A stretch of DNA of 38,642 bases from Bacteroidota bacterium (GCA_023387375.1 JAEWIE010000031.1:1-38642); one strand, 5' to 3'. Shown: positions 1-8,757, numbered from the stretch's first letter. The notes: a model not told the origin generated them from the sequence alone. Numbers and translations: made by a program.

Positions 1-554
1 AAATCCTTTCCTTTCTTTAAATTATGGTAATCGCATTTCTCAATCTCTTTGTATTTAGAAATTTCAGCCATGTTGAGATGCCTGTCTTTTGGTTTTTCTT
101 TAAAGAGATAGCCATTGCAATAGATTCGATGATCTAACGGAATCGTATGGACTTCAATTCTTGCATCCTCATAAATCAGCTCCGAAACGCTAGAACTAAG
201 TTCATGGTAAATTACCTCAAAGCCTTTGTGGGTTTCTGTAAGGCGAAAAATAGTTTCAAGCATTTCTTTAATTCCTTTCGGTCCGTAGACATGCAGTGGG
301 ATTTCTCTTCCAAGCAGTCGAAAGGAAGCAATGAGTCCTGGAAGTCCAAAACAGTGATCGCCGTGCAAATGAGAAATGAAGATATGGTTGATTTTGGAAA
401 ACCTAGCTTTGGCTTTACGCAGCTGTACCTGCGTGCCCTCGCCACAGTCCACTAGAAAATGCCTCTCCTCCATTTCCAAAAATTGGGCTGTGGGTGAGGA
501 ATTAATTGTAGGGATGGCTGAGTTAAAGCCTAGTATAGTGAGGTAACTGCTCAA
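1..554 (-). CDS. rnz: Ribonuclease Z, 5' part (runs off the left edge)
   Basis: Metallo-beta-lactamase-fold endonuclease that trims tRNA 3' ends. Translating the minus strand from a TTG at 552-554 gives MSSYLTILGFNSAIP..., with the family's N-terminal strand, then VDCGEGTQVQLRKA and the zinc motif SHLHGDH (H62, H64, D66, H67), followed by CFGLPGL. The frame stays open to base 1, about 184 residues, so roughly the C-terminal 40% of a ~300-residue family member is missing, including the later histidine ligands. No ATG exists upstream in frame, so a TTG start is the simplest choice. Seen: motif and frame. Known: RNase Z/ElaC family. Two longer ATG ORFs in other frames overlap this gene and are shadows of it. 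Confidence 0.93.
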   Translation of the reverse strand, partial: MSSYLTILGFNSAIPTINSSPTAQFLEMEERHFLVDCGEGTQVQLRKAKARFSKINHIFISHLHGDHCFGLPGLIASFRLLGREIPLHVYGPKGIKEMLETIFRLTETHKGFEVIYHELSSSVSELIYEDARIEVHTIPLDHRIYCNGYLFKEKPKDRHLNMAEISKYKEIEKCDYHNLKKGKD

Positions 555-687
555 TCGTTGAAAATAATAAATAACGGGCGCTTCCCGTGAGAAACAAAGT
601 TAAATAAAATAAGTGAATTGAAAAGGCTTTCGAAGTCTTAGGTTTGAAAAGAATTTTCTCTTGGGGCGGAGGCTAATGGGATTTTTG

Positions 688-695
688 TAAATTTG
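688..695 (+). promoter_or_regulatory. Candidate -7 element (TAAATTTG) for the TSUP gene
   Basis: TAAATTTG matches the Bacteroidota -7 consensus TAnnTTTG and lies 32 nt before the TTG start at 728. No well-spaced -33 TTG is visible, so this is a half-site prediction. Confidence 0.5.
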
Positions 696-727
696 GCCTC
701 TCACCTCCTTTTTAAAACGAAGTTCGC

Positions 728-1456
728 TTGATTCTTTTTGCCGTTTTGCTCATTAGCTTTTTCGCTACCTTAGTTCGCTCTTCTCTTGGATTCGGGGAAG
801 CGCTGGTTGCGGTGCCTCTGTTACTTTTTTTTCTTCCTGCGGAAGTAGCTGTCCCGCTTGCCGTGATGCTTTCGGTGGTGATTGCGCTCGTGATTGTAAT
901 TCAAGACCATAAAAAGATTCATTTTGACAGTGCCAAATGGCTTATTCTTTATGCTTTACTGGGCCTGCCTTTAGGCATATACATATTAACGAATGCAGAC
1001 GAGGGGATTATGAAAATCATGCTAGCCCTTCTCATTCTACTCTATTCACTTTATTCTCTTTTTTCAAAAAAGCAGCAAACTCTTAAGAAGGATTCAAAAT
1101 GGGGTTTGTTTCTCTGTGGGTTTCTTTCCGGGATCTTAGGAGGTGCCTATGGACTCAATGGACCTCCCCTTGTGATTTATGGGAATTTGAGAAGCTGGAC
1201 TCCCACTCATTTTCGAGCGACATTGCAAGCTTATTTCTTACCCGTTAGTCTTCTAAGTGTCATAGGATTCTATTACAAAGGACTTCTTACGACGCAGGTA
1301 AACACTTATTTCCTTTATTCTCTGCTTTCAACGATCCCCGCTATTTTTATAGGAAGATACATCAATCGAAAACTTAAAGACGCCCTCTTCTTTCAATTTG
1401 TATACTATGGTCTCATTGTCATAAGTATCATTTTACTAGCCACCACGCTCGTTTAA
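728..1456 (+). CDS. TSUP/TauE-SafE family membrane permease (DUF81)
   Basis: A 242-residue, almost entirely hydrophobic protein with about seven to eight predicted helices arranged as two similar halves. Each half opens with a small-residue-rich loop: RSSLGFGEALVAVPLL near residues 17-32 and LGGAYGLNGPPLVIYG near 137-152. These fit the two repeats of the TSUP family (sulfite/sulfoacetate exporters and related anion carriers). The substrate cannot be read from sequence. The start is TTG at 728; a stop five codons upstream and no in-frame ATG leave no better choice. It stands alone, divergent from rnz and convergent with rdgB. Family assignment is good, transported compound unknown. Confidence 0.85.
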   Translation: MILFAVLLISFFATLVRSSLGFGEALVAVPLLLFFLPAEVAVPLAVMLSVVIALVIVIQDHKKIHFDSAKWLILYALLGLPLGIYILTNADEGIMKIMLALLILLYSLYSLFSKKQQTLKKDSKWGLFLCGFLSGILGGAYGLNGPPLVIYGNLRSWTPTHFRATLQAYFLPVSLLSVIGFYYKGLLTTQVNTYFLYSLLSTIPAIFIGRYINRKLKDALFFQFVYYGLIVISIILLATTLV

Positions 1457-1490
1457 ATAAAGAAGGTGAATGAGCGGAAAGAATCCGTAT

Positions 1491-2072
1491 TTAAGACGGA
1501 AGATTCTCAAGGTCTTCTATGAACTTATCAAGCGCTACTCTTCGGTGACTAATCTTATTTTTTTCCATGGGATCCATCTCCGCAAACGATTTTTGATACC
1601 CCGTGGGTACAAAAATCGGATCGTATCCAAACCCCTGTGTCCCTTTGTTCTCTTTTAAGAGTGTACCGTAGACCCGGCCTTCGTAGTATTTAGGTCCCTC
1701 TTTGGTCATGTAGCACATCACAGTGACAAAATAAGCATTACGATTCTCCTTACCTTCTAATTCCTCAAGAACTTTATCAATGTTTCGCGCAAAATCATGA
1801 TCCGAGGCATAGCGCGCGGAATAAATCCCAGGTCTTCCGTCTAAAGCTTCCACTACAAGTCCGGAATCGTCTCCTAAACTGGGAATGCCTGTCTTTTTAT
1901 AGCAGTAGTCTGCTTTGATTAGTGCATTCTCAAAAAATGAATTTCCGTCTTCAATAATTTCTTCGAAAAGCTCTACATCTCGTAGAGATTTGACTAGGAA
2001 TTTTCTTTCCAACATCTGTTGGATTTCTTCTTTTTTATGTTCGTTGTGGGTGGCGACAAGTAAGGATTTCAT
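1491..2072 (-). CDS. rdgB: RdgB/HAM1 family XTP/dITP pyrophosphatase
   Basis: 193 residues, normal family length. It hydrolyses non-canonical purine nucleoside triphosphates (dITP, XTP) to monophosphates and so cleans the nucleotide pool in the cytosol. Diagnostic blocks in order are the N-terminal LLVATHNEHKKEEI, FFENALIKA, the catalytic/metal block GDDSGLVVEALDGRPGIYSARY, and TQGFGYDPIFVP followed by SFAEMDPMEKNKISHRRVAL. The ATG start lies 17 nt after the stop of the upstream CPBP protease gene, so the two are probably cotranscribed. It is convergent with the TSUP permease, with only 34 bp between stops and no clear terminator. Confidence 0.95.
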   Translation of the reverse strand: MKSLLVATHNEHKKEEIQQMLERKFLVKSLRDVELFEEIIEDGNSFFENALIKADYCYKKTGIPSLGDDSGLVVEALDGRPGIYSARYASDHDFARNIDKVLEELEGKENRNAYFVTVMCYMTKEGPKYYEGRVYGTLLKENKGTQGFGYDPIFVPTGYQKSFAEMDPMEKNKISHRRVALDKFIEDLENLPS

Positions 2073-2089
2073 AGGGGTAAAGATAAGAA

Positions 2090-2923
2090 TTATTCTGCGT
2101 GATGAATTTCGTATTTTTCTGTGAATAGGTAAAAAAAGATCCCAAACAGTACCACTCCTACACCGAGCAGTACAAGGGACGGAATTCCAAAGAACTCCGA
2201 GAAACTCTCCGTACCTACGTACATAATTAAGATACTTGAGAGGGCATTGTTAAAAGCGTGCAAAAGTATCGGCATAAGTAGAGACTTGGTTCGGTAATAA
2301 ACCAGTCCCAAAACATAGCCTAGAAGCACAGCGCCCACAAATTGCCAAGGATTACCATGAATCAGTCCAAAAAGAAAAGCACTAATCCAAATGGATTTTA
2401 AGGGGCTTATCCCTCCATTTTGCAGTCCTTTTTGAATGATTCCCCGAAACACAACTTCTTCAAAAAGGGGCGCCATCACAACGGCCATCACAATCATAGT
2501 GATAGGCTCTTGCGTAAACATATTCATTAGCTGGGAAAACCATTCATAAAGCTCTCCAAAAACAGGTCCTGTAGTGGGAAGTAGTTCCGTGAAATACTCC
2601 GCAATGAACATCATCCCAAGCATAAGAGGGAAAATAAGTAGATAGGTTGATAGGTTCTTGGTTGAAAAATTAAAAGAAAGTTTTTTTCCCGTGGTAGGAC
2701 GACATATAAAATAGTCAAAGGCGTAAATCGCCCCTATCCACATGGCTGCATTGGAGAGGATAAAATACAAATTTTCATATTGAAAATTTTTTCCAAAGAC
2801 CATGGTAGAGAGTACATTCAAGAAGGAGAAGCCTAGTAGGGGGATAAAACCTCCAAAGAAAAGCGCAAGGGCTCCTTTCCAAGTAAAAACGTATTTGGGC
2901 CTAATGGGGGAAAAGTTTTCCAT
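2090..2923 (-). CDS. CPBP family intramembrane metalloprotease (ABI/Rce1-like)
   Basis: 277 residues with about eight hydrophobic segments. The family's catalytic motifs are present: FEEVVFRG (E155, E156, R160), LIHGN (H189) and LLHAFNNAL (H222). These are the conserved residues of Rce1-type CAAX/bacteriocin-immunity-like membrane proteases. The substrate is unknown; bacterial members are usually unlinked to prenylation. It is the first gene of a likely two-gene unit with rdgB and is divergent from prfC, with 98 bp between the start codons. Confidence 0.9.
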   Translation of the reverse strand: MENFSPIRPKYVFTWKGALALFFGGFIPLLGFSFLNVLSTMVFGKNFQYENLYFILSNAAMWIGAIYAFDYFICRPTTGKKLSFNFSTKNLSTYLLIFPLMLGMMFIAEYFTELLPTTGPVFGELYEWFSQLMNMFTQEPITMIVMAVVMAPLFEEVVFRGIIQKGLQNGGISPLKSIWISAFLFGLIHGNPWQFVGAVLLGYVLGLVYYRTKSLLMPILLHAFNNALSSILIMYVGTESFSEFFGIPSLVLLGVGVVLFGIFFYLFTEKYEIHHAE

Positions 2924-2942
2924 AGTGTTTTTGTATTTAGGA

Positions 2943-2950
2943 CAAATATA
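2943..2950 (-). promoter_or_regulatory. Candidate -7 element (TATATTTG) for the CPBP-rdgB unit
   Basis: Read on the minus strand this is a perfect TAnnTTTG, 19 nt before the ATG at 2923, implying a very short leader. No clear -33 TTG at the usual distance. Confidence 0.55.
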
Positions 2951-3021
2951 AAGAAACTTAGAGCTTCGAGAGTTTTTAATTCTAAAGAAAAAACACGAAT
3001 TTTGCAGCTACAAATATCGAT

Positions 3022-4614
3022 ATGGCTAGTTTAACAGCAGAAATACAAAAACGAAAAACCTTTGGCATTATTGCCCACCCGGATGCCGGGAAAACCACCC
3101 TTACGGAAAAACTCCTTCTCTTTGGAGGCGCCATCCAAGAGGCAGGGGCCGTCAAGTCCAACAAAGTAAAAAAAGGAGCGACTTCCGATTTCATGGAAAT
3201 CGAACGCCAAAGAGGAATCTCTGTGGCCACTTCGGTGCTTGCTTTTGAATACAAAGGACATAAGATTAATATCCTGGATACCCCAGGTCACAAAGATTTT
3301 GCCGAAGATACCTTTCGTACTCTTACGGCTGTGGATTCAGTCATTGTGGTGATTGATGTTGCTAAAGGGGTTGAGGAACAGACGGAAAAGCTCGTACAAG
3401 TCTGCCGTATGAGAAACATTCCTATGATTGTGTTCATCAATAAACTAGACCGTGAAGGAAAAGACGCGTTCGATCTTCTAGACGAAGTAGAACAAAAGCT
3501 AGGCCTTCAAGTCGTGCCTTTATCGCTTCCTATTGGAATGGGTTCTGATTTTCAAGGAATCTATAATTTGTGGGAAAAGAACATTGAGCTGTTCGTGGAA
3601 GAAAGAAAACAAAAAGTAGGTCAATCCGTTAAAATTGACGACTTAAACGATCCAATCGTAGACAAAATGGTAGGCCAAAAAGCCGCGGAAACGCTTCGTG
3701 AAGAACTAGAACTCATTGAAAGTGTGTATCCAGAGTTTGATCGTCAAAAATACATGGATGGAGAATTGCAACCTGTTTTCTTTGGCTCTGCTTTAAACAA
3801 CTTCGGAGTTCGTGAACTCTTGGATGCATTTATTCAAATTGCGCCTATGCCTCAGCCTAAAGAATCGGACATCCGACTGGTAAAACCAGAGGAAAAGAAT
3901 TTTACAGGCTTTGTCTTTAAGATTCATGCCAATATGGATCCAAAACACCGAGACCGCCTTGCCTTTGTTAAGATTGTCTCTGGAACCTTTAAACGAAATG
4001 AAAATTATTTGCTTGTCAGAGAGAATAAGAAAATGAAGTTTTCGGCTCCGAATGCGTTCTTTGCGGACAAAAAAGAAATTGTAGACGAAAGTTACCCTGG
4101 CGATATTGTGGGACTTCACGATACGGGAAATTTCCGAATTGGAGATACGCTAACAGCAGGCGAAAAACTAATGTTTAAAGGCATACCTTCCTTCTCTCCA
4201 GAACATTTCCGTTACATCAACAATACCGATCCACTTAAGGCAAAGCAACTTGCAAAAGGGATCGATCAACTAATGGACGAAGGGGTTGCGCAGCTCTTCA
4301 CTTTAGAAATGAACGGACGTAAGATTATTGGAACCGTGGGAGCGCTTCAGTACGAAGTCATTCAATATAGACTTGAGCATGAATACGGAGCCAAATGTAC
4401 CTATGAGCCTATTTCCATTCACAAGGCTTGTTGGGTCGAGGCGGATGAGAAGTCTGCTGAATTCGCCGAATTTGCAAGACTTAAGCAGCGCTATTTAGCC
4501 CGCGATAAATTTGATCAGCTTGTTTTCCTTGCCGATTCGGCCTTCACCATTCAAATGACGCAAGAGAAATTCCCTAATGTGAAACTTCATTTCATTAGTG
4601 AATACAAACACTAA
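3022..4614 (+). CDS. prfC: Peptide chain release factor 3
   Basis: 530 residues, full length. This ribosome-associated GTPase recycles RF1/RF2 after termination. GTPase motifs are all intact: G1 HPDAGKTT at 19-26, the switch II block DTPGHKDF from 86, and NKLD at 140-143. The RF3-specific signature SDFMEIERQRGISV follows at 55-68 and distinguishes it from EF-G. Domain II and the RF3 C-terminal domain follow (PMPQPKE..., then ALQYEVIQYRLEHEYG). The ATG at 3022 directly precedes MASLTAEIQKRKTFGIIAHPD, the normal N-terminus. It is monocistronic, with the next plus-strand gene 183 bp away. Confidence 0.97.
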   Translation: MASLTAEIQKRKTFGIIAHPDAGKTTLTEKLLLFGGAIQEAGAVKSNKVKKGATSDFMEIERQRGISVATSVLAFEYKGHKINILDTPGHKDFAEDTFRTLTAVDSVIVVIDVAKGVEEQTEKLVQVCRMRNIPMIVFINKLDREGKDAFDLLDEVEQKLGLQVVPLSLPIGMGSDFQGIYNLWEKNIELFVEERKQKVGQSVKIDDLNDPIVDKMVGQKAAETLREELELIESVYPEFDRQKYMDGELQPVFFGSALNNFGVRELLDAFIQIAPMPQPKESDIRLVKPEEKNFTGFVFKIHANMDPKHRDRLAFVKIVSGTFKRNENYLLVRENKKMKFSAPNAFFADKKEIVDESYPGDIVGLHDTGNFRIGDTLTAGEKLMFKGIPSFSPEHFRYINNTDPLKAKQLAKGIDQLMDEGVAQLFTLEMNGRKIIGTVGALQYEVIQYRLEHEYGAKCTYEPISIHKACWVEADEKSAEFAEFARLKQRYLARDKFDQLVFLADSAFTIQMTQEKFPNVKLHFISEYKH

Positions 4615-4632
4615 GGAAGCTTTTTTTCCTAG
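4611..4632 (+). terminator. Possible weak terminator after prfC
   Basis: Overlapping the prfC stop, AGGAA and TTCCT can pair around a loop that contains seven T. The stem is only five to six bp and the T run is in the loop, so this is marginal. Confidence 0.25.
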
Positions 4633-4797
4633 TTTTGAGGTGCCCGTTTTCAAAATCGGTTATACAGCCGTCTTATGATTTTGGGGTTATGAGCTAAAAA
4701 GCGCAATTGAGGACGGCAAGTGGAACACTGCAAATTGAGATATGTGGGGAGGATTGGAGTTGGTAGGTTAGAATCCGTAATTTAGAATCAATCGAAA

Positions 4798-5310
4798 ATG
4801 AAAATTGTAAATAGCACCGAAAAAGATATTCCTGATATATTTAGACTTTATAAATTAGCCACCGCATTTCAGAAAGAAAGGTTTCCCGCAAACCAATGGC
4901 CGGAATTTGATCAAACCTTAATAGAAGAAGAAATTGCTGAAAATCGACAATTCAAATTACTAATTGATAATGAGATTGCCTGCGTTTGGGCCATTGCATA
5001 CAGCGACCCCGAAATTTGGGAAGAGGACGATGGGGTATCTTCTCTTTACATTCATAGAATAGCAACCAACCCGAGTTTCCGAGGCCACAATTTTGTAAAA
5101 TCCATTGTAGATTGGGCAAAGGAGTTTGCGAAAGATAAAAAATATATCCGCATGGATACTTGTGGTGAAAATACAAAGCTGATCCAACACTACAAAAATT
5201 GTGGATTTCGCTTTTTGGGAATCAAAAAGTTGAAAAACTTCATGAATCTTCCTTCTCATTATCACAACGCCGATGTGTGCTACTTTGAGATTAAGTTATC
5301 TGAAAATTGA
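4798..5310 (+). CDS. GNAT family N-acetyltransferase
   Basis: 170 residues with the GNAT order: an N-terminal strand (MKIVNSTEKDIPDIFRLY), a central IHRIATNPSFRGHNFVKSIVDWA segment at the acetyl-CoA pyrophosphate-binding motif A, and a C-terminal block with MDTCGENTKLIQHYKNCGFRFLG (motif B). The usual R/Q-x-x-G-x-G/A loop is altered here to RGHNFV, keeping Arg and the first Gly but losing the second small residue, so CoA binding may be unusual. The acceptor substrate is unknown. Flanked by about 180-200 bp on each side, it appears to be transcribed alone. Confidence 0.85.
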   Translation: MKIVNSTEKDIPDIFRLYKLATAFQKERFPANQWPEFDQTLIEEEIAENRQFKLLIDNEIACVWAIAYSDPEIWEEDDGVSSLYIHRIATNPSFRGHNFVKSIVDWAKEFAKDKKYIRMDTCGENTKLIQHYKNCGFRFLGIKKLKNFMNLPSHYHNADVCYFEIKLSEN

Positions 5311-5509
5311 TTTTTAAGCGAATAGAACCTTAAAAGAGTAAAGGACTGACCAAAGACAATATCAATAGTCGGCTTTTTTGTGTAGGGGTCAAAAGCAAAT
5401 GGATTTGTTGCAAAATGATAAAGCCTTTCAAAGCCTGGCCGGTAAGTTTTGAGGCCTAATTTTAATTTGGGAATGCAAATTGCAGTAAAGCGTAAAGTAA
5501 AAACAAATA

Positions 5510-6784
5510 ATGAAACATTCCATTTTCTATATACCTTTATTCGCCCTTCTTAGCTCCTGTTCAAAAACGGAGTTTAAGGAAACAAAAGATACCCTTTCGC
5601 AGGCTAATGAGCTTATAAAATCAGCCAAAGAAGGACTGAAAAATATGGATTCTATCTCCCTTATGGTGGAAGATTCTGCTGAGTTTCACCGCGTGATTGT
5701 CCCGCAGATTGAAAAGCATAAAAGATCTGCGGAGCGCCTAATCAAAGGCAATGCTAAAGCGATAGACTCCCTTAATACAGTTTTAAAAGAAACCGCAGGA
5801 ACGATTGAAAAAAGCACTGATCTTTTAAAAGCGGTAGACTCTGCAAGACTTGAGATTAATGAAAACTCAAGCGCGTTTGATATTTTAGGCACAGTGACAA
5901 AGACCCTAAATAAAATCGCAAACCAAACAAAAGCAAAACCAAAATCTCCTTCAAGTGCGGTCGCAGCGGGTAGTTCTAAAGAGGTAGATTCTACTACTCT
6001 ATCTTCTGCAAGCCCTGCAAATTCGCAGGCGAACACAACCGTCGAGATGCGCGGATCAAGAGCGAGCATGAAAGTAAGTGTAGAGGATCTTGACAGGGCT
6101 AATAGCACACTTGAAAATGGAATCCATCTTTACGATGCAAAAATTAAATCTGAGAGTTATGGAGAAGTGCAGGGAAAATCGACAAGAGAGCTAACCCTTT
6201 TAATTCCCACTCGTCATTTTGAAAGGGCCCTTGACTATTTTGGAACTAAACTGGGTACTTTGCGTACCAAATCGATGGAGACCTGGAGTTTTAATGGCTC
6301 TACAGAGGAGCTATCAACCCTTGAATTAACCTTAGAGCAGTCTTCCTCCTACGCAGGAAACAGTCCTCTTATTTCAAATTCAAATGAGGCTAAGGATAAC
6401 CCGAACGATCGTGAGCCCGCGAAAAATGCCTTTATGCAAGGACTTGACTATGCGAAACAAGCGCTTATCTTTTTACTCCCCTTTTGGCCTCTTCTGCTTC
6501 TTGTCATAGTATGCATTTATTTCTGGAAGAGAGCGCAAAAAAGAAAAGCACAAAAGAAGGCTTCCCTTCTTGAAACCACAAAAGAACCTATGCCAAGGCC
6601 AGAACCTAGTGCCCCAGAAAAAGAGTCCAGCAAACCAAATGAAAGTACACCAGCGCAAGCCTCTGATGACATTTCCCGTTTTGCCCCTAAGCCCAAGACT
6701 AGGGCTAAAGAGGATACTCCTTCGAAAGAAGAGCCCGATAGTGATCCAGAGGATCCTTATGCTAAATATAAGCCTAAATTCTAG
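5510..6784 (+). CDS. DUF4349-like lipoprotein with C-terminal membrane helix and charged tail
   Basis: 424 residues. Residues 1-17 form a lipoprotein signal ending in the lipobox LSSC. Residues about 20-140 are helical and Lys/Glu/Ser-rich, probably coiled coil, followed by a low-complexity Ser/Ala linker. From RASMKVSVEDLDRANSTLENGIHLYDAKI to LELTLEQSS there is a DUF4349-type region (strand-rich; its LLIPTRHFERALDYF resembles the family's R-P-xxF core). One strong helix, ALIFLLPFWPLLLLVIVCIYFW, is followed by a Lys/Arg patch and a Pro/Glu/Lys-rich, probably disordered tail of about 90 residues. The positive-inside rule places the tail in the cytoplasm. Function unknown. A bidirectional terminator follows immediately. 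Confidence 0.8.
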   Translation: MKHSIFYIPLFALLSSCSKTEFKETKDTLSQANELIKSAKEGLKNMDSISLMVEDSAEFHRVIVPQIEKHKRSAERLIKGNAKAIDSLNTVLKETAGTIEKSTDLLKAVDSARLEINENSSAFDILGTVTKTLNKIANQTKAKPKSPSSAVAAGSSKEVDSTTLSSASPANSQANTTVEMRGSRASMKVSVEDLDRANSTLENGIHLYDAKIKSESYGEVQGKSTRELTLLIPTRHFERALDYFGTKLGTLRTKSMETWSFNGSTEELSTLELTLEQSSSYAGNSPLISNSNEAKDNPNDREPAKNAFMQGLDYAKQALIFLLPFWPLLLLVIVCIYFWKRAQKRKAQKKASLLETTKEPMPRPEPSAPEKESSKPNESTPAQASDDISRFAPKPKTRAKEDTPSKEEPDSDPEDPYAKYKPKF

Positions 6785-6795
6785 CAATACTTATT

Positions 6796-6833
6796 AAAAA
6801 AACCACCTTCAAATTACTGAAAGTGGGTTTTTT
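6796..6833 (+). terminator. Bidirectional rho-independent terminator
   Basis: AAAAAACC-AC-TTCA pairs with TGAAAGTGGGTTTTTT across a six-base loop. A-rich on the left and T-rich on the right, it can serve both the DUF4349 gene and the convergent small membrane gene at 6858. Confidence 0.8.
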
Positions 6834-6857
6834 AACAAGGTCTATCTAAAGTAAAAC

Positions 6858-7112
6858 TTAAAGCTTTCCAGGGATTAAACCGCGTTGTGTGCCAAGGTAG
6901 AGTCCTACGCCTAACGCCACGACAAGGAGCACTAAGTAGATAAGAATCGTACTTTTATTTCCTTTCACAAGGGCCACAACAAAGAGGCCAAATACCCCTA
7001 AAACCACAAGACCCATTTTGGTTAGAAAATCATTTGTGAAGATGGAAGCTGCCACCGCCATTAGGGATAACAGATGAAATACTCGCTCTCTTTTTAAAAT
7101 ATACTTTTTCAT
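6858..7112 (-). CDS. Small membrane protein, function unknown
   Basis: 84 residues with three hydrophobic stretches (FHLLSLMAVAASIFT, MGLVVLGVFGLFVVALV, STILIYLVLLVVALGVGLYLG) between basic connectors. I do not recognise a family. The ATG start is 18 nt after the stop of the 120-residue gene upstream, and the convergent terminator at 6796-6833 closes the unit, so the two are likely cotranscribed membrane proteins. A real gene judging by context and composition. Confidence 0.7.
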   Translation of the reverse strand: MKKYILKRERVFHLLSLMAVAASIFTNDFLTKMGLVVLGVFGLFVVALVKGNKSTILIYLVLLVVALGVGLYLGTQRGLIPGKL

Positions 7113-7130
7113 TCTACTTTTTTTGGGGTG

Positions 7131-7493
7131 CTATTTCATATTCACCACCTTATCGACAATATACCTTGTATTGCCTCTCCAAGGAAGAGTTCCATTGTAT
7201 TCTTTGTAGTGCAAATCGAACTGTTTTCCACTGTTCTCTTCTAGCACCTTAAAGACGGCAGGATCTTCTACAGAAAACTCAAATTCATAAGAAGTTAAAT
7301 TTCCCGTTTTTCCTTTGCCAAAACCTTCTTGAATAATTTTGCCTTCAAAGGTTTTAAAGACATATCCTTTGCGAACCGCAAAATTCAGGTACCCTGATTT
7401 TACGCCTTCTCCAAAGACAAAATAGTATTTATACCAACCAAAGATACCTAGAAGAAGTATCACAACGGAAAGGGCGATCCATGTATATTTCAT
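7131..7493 (-). CDS. Single-pass membrane-anchored hypothetical protein
   Basis: 120 residues: an N-terminal helix WIALSVVILLLGIFGWYKYYF, then a soluble, strand-rich domain (SGYLNFAVRKGYVFKTFEGKI, LTSYEFEFSVEDPAVF, YNGTLPWRGNTRYIVDKVV). From memory, similar Bacteroidota proteins sometimes carry a database name of 6-phosphogluconate dehydrogenase; nothing here supports that, as there is no Rossmann motif and the protein is far too short. It probably faces the periplasm. First gene of a two-gene unit with the 84-residue membrane protein. Confidence 0.75.
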   Translation of the reverse strand: MKYTWIALSVVILLLGIFGWYKYYFVFGEGVKSGYLNFAVRKGYVFKTFEGKIIQEGFGKGKTGNLTSYEFEFSVEDPAVFKVLEENSGKQFDLHYKEYNGTLPWRGNTRYIVDKVVNMK

Positions 7494-7553
7494 AAGGAAT
7501 AAATTAAAAAGCGCTTAGAAACCTAGGGGCCTCAAAGCGCTTTGGGTTACTTT

Positions 7554-8693
7554 TTATTTTGAGATCGAACGAGAGATCACAATTTTTTGGATCTCAGAGG
7601 TTCCTTCGTAAATCTGCGTAATTTTCGCATCTCTCATCATTCTCTCCACGTGGTATTCTTTTACGTATCCGTAACCTCCGTGAATTTGAACGGCCTCTAC
7701 GGTCGTGTCCATAGCCACTTGAGAGGAGTAAAGTTTTGCCATCGCTCCACTTTCTGAAATGTCTTTTCCTTCGTCTTTTTCAAACGCCGCTTTGAAACAA
7801 AGCATTCTGGCAGCTGTAATTTGAGTTGCCATGTCTGCTAGTTTAAATGCAATTGCTTGGTGATTAATAATTTCCGTTCCAAAGGCTTTTCTTTGCTTTG
7901 CATAGTTCAAAGCGAGTTCATAAGCTCCGGCGGCAATACCGAGGGCTTGAGAAGCGATTCCAATACGACCTCCGTTAAGTACAGCCATCGCAAATTTAAA
8001 TCCGAATCCGTCTTCTCCAATGCGGTTCTCTTTGGGAACTTTTACGTCCGTAAACAATAAAGAATGCGTATCGCTTCCGCGAATTCCAAGTTTGTCTTCT
8101 TTTGGACCTACTTCGAATCCTTCCCATCCTCTCTCGACGATGAATGCGTTGATTCCTTTGTGTTTTTTCTCTGGATCGGTCTGCGCTATTACAATGTAAT
8201 ACTCGGCAGTTCCTCCATTGGTAATCCAGTTTTTTACTCCGTTTAAAAGGTAGTGGTCTCCCTTATCAACGGCCGTTGTTTTTTGAGACGTTGCGTCCGA
8301 ACCCGCTTCTGGCTCAGAAAGTGCAAACGCACCAATTACTTGTCCACTCGCTAGGGGCACTAGGTATTTCATTTTTTGCTCTTCGCTTGCAAATTTTTCA
8401 AGTCCGGCGCAAACAAGAGAGTTGTTCACTGACATTACGACGGCCGCAGACGCATCTACCTTTGCGATTTCTTCCATTGCAATCACATAAGAAAGGCTGT
8501 CCATTCCAGCTCCTCCATATTTGGGATCTACCATCATTCCTAGTAGTCCCATTTCGCCCATTTTTTTGACTTGCTCGTGAGGGAATTTTTGATCACGGTC
8601 TCTTTCAATGACCCCAGGCAACAATTCACTCTTCGCAAAATCTCTTGCGGCTTGTTGAATCATCAGGTGTTCTTCTGACAAATTAAAGTTCAT
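7554..8693 (-). CDS. Acyl-CoA dehydrogenase, short/medium-chain type
   Basis: 379 residues, the standard ACAD length. It catalyses FAD-dependent alpha,beta-dehydrogenation of an acyl-CoA, the first oxidative step of beta-oxidation, passing electrons to ETF. Visible signatures are the FAD/substrate block GAFALSEPEAGSDATSQ near 125-140, WITNGG, the C-terminal QIHGGYGYVKEYHVERMMRDAKI, and the catalytic base Glu363 in IYEGTSEIQ, the position used by short- and medium-chain enzymes. It faces away from an acyl-CoA ligase across a 151-bp intergenic region, so fatty acid activation and first oxidation may be coordinated. Exact chain-length preference cannot be read. Confidence 0.94.
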   Translation of the reverse strand: MNFNLSEEHLMIQQAARDFAKSELLPGVIERDRDQKFPHEQVKKMGEMGLLGMMVDPKYGGAGMDSLSYVIAMEEIAKVDASAAVVMSVNNSLVCAGLEKFASEEQKMKYLVPLASGQVIGAFALSEPEAGSDATSQKTTAVDKGDHYLLNGVKNWITNGGTAEYYIVIAQTDPEKKHKGINAFIVERGWEGFEVGPKEDKLGIRGSDTHSLLFTDVKVPKENRIGEDGFGFKFAMAVLNGGRIGIASQALGIAAGAYELALNYAKQRKAFGTEIINHQAIAFKLADMATQITAARMLCFKAAFEKDEGKDISESGAMAKLYSSQVAMDTTVEAVQIHGGYGYVKEYHVERMMRDAKITQIYEGTSEIQKIVISRSISK

Positions 8694-8757
8694 ATCACGT
8701 TTTTTTAATAAGGGGTAAAATTACAATTTTACAAGGAACTTAAAAAATAAAGTTTTT

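Noticed and set aside
147..455. A 102-residue plus-strand ORF and a 77-residue minus-strand ORF (212-445)
   Set aside because: Both lie in other frames of the ribonuclease Z gene, whose frame shows the full zinc motif and runs off the left edge.
7131..7493. 6-phosphogluconate dehydrogenase, a name I recall on similar short proteins
   Set aside because: 120 residues with a membrane anchor and no nucleotide-binding or catalytic motif.
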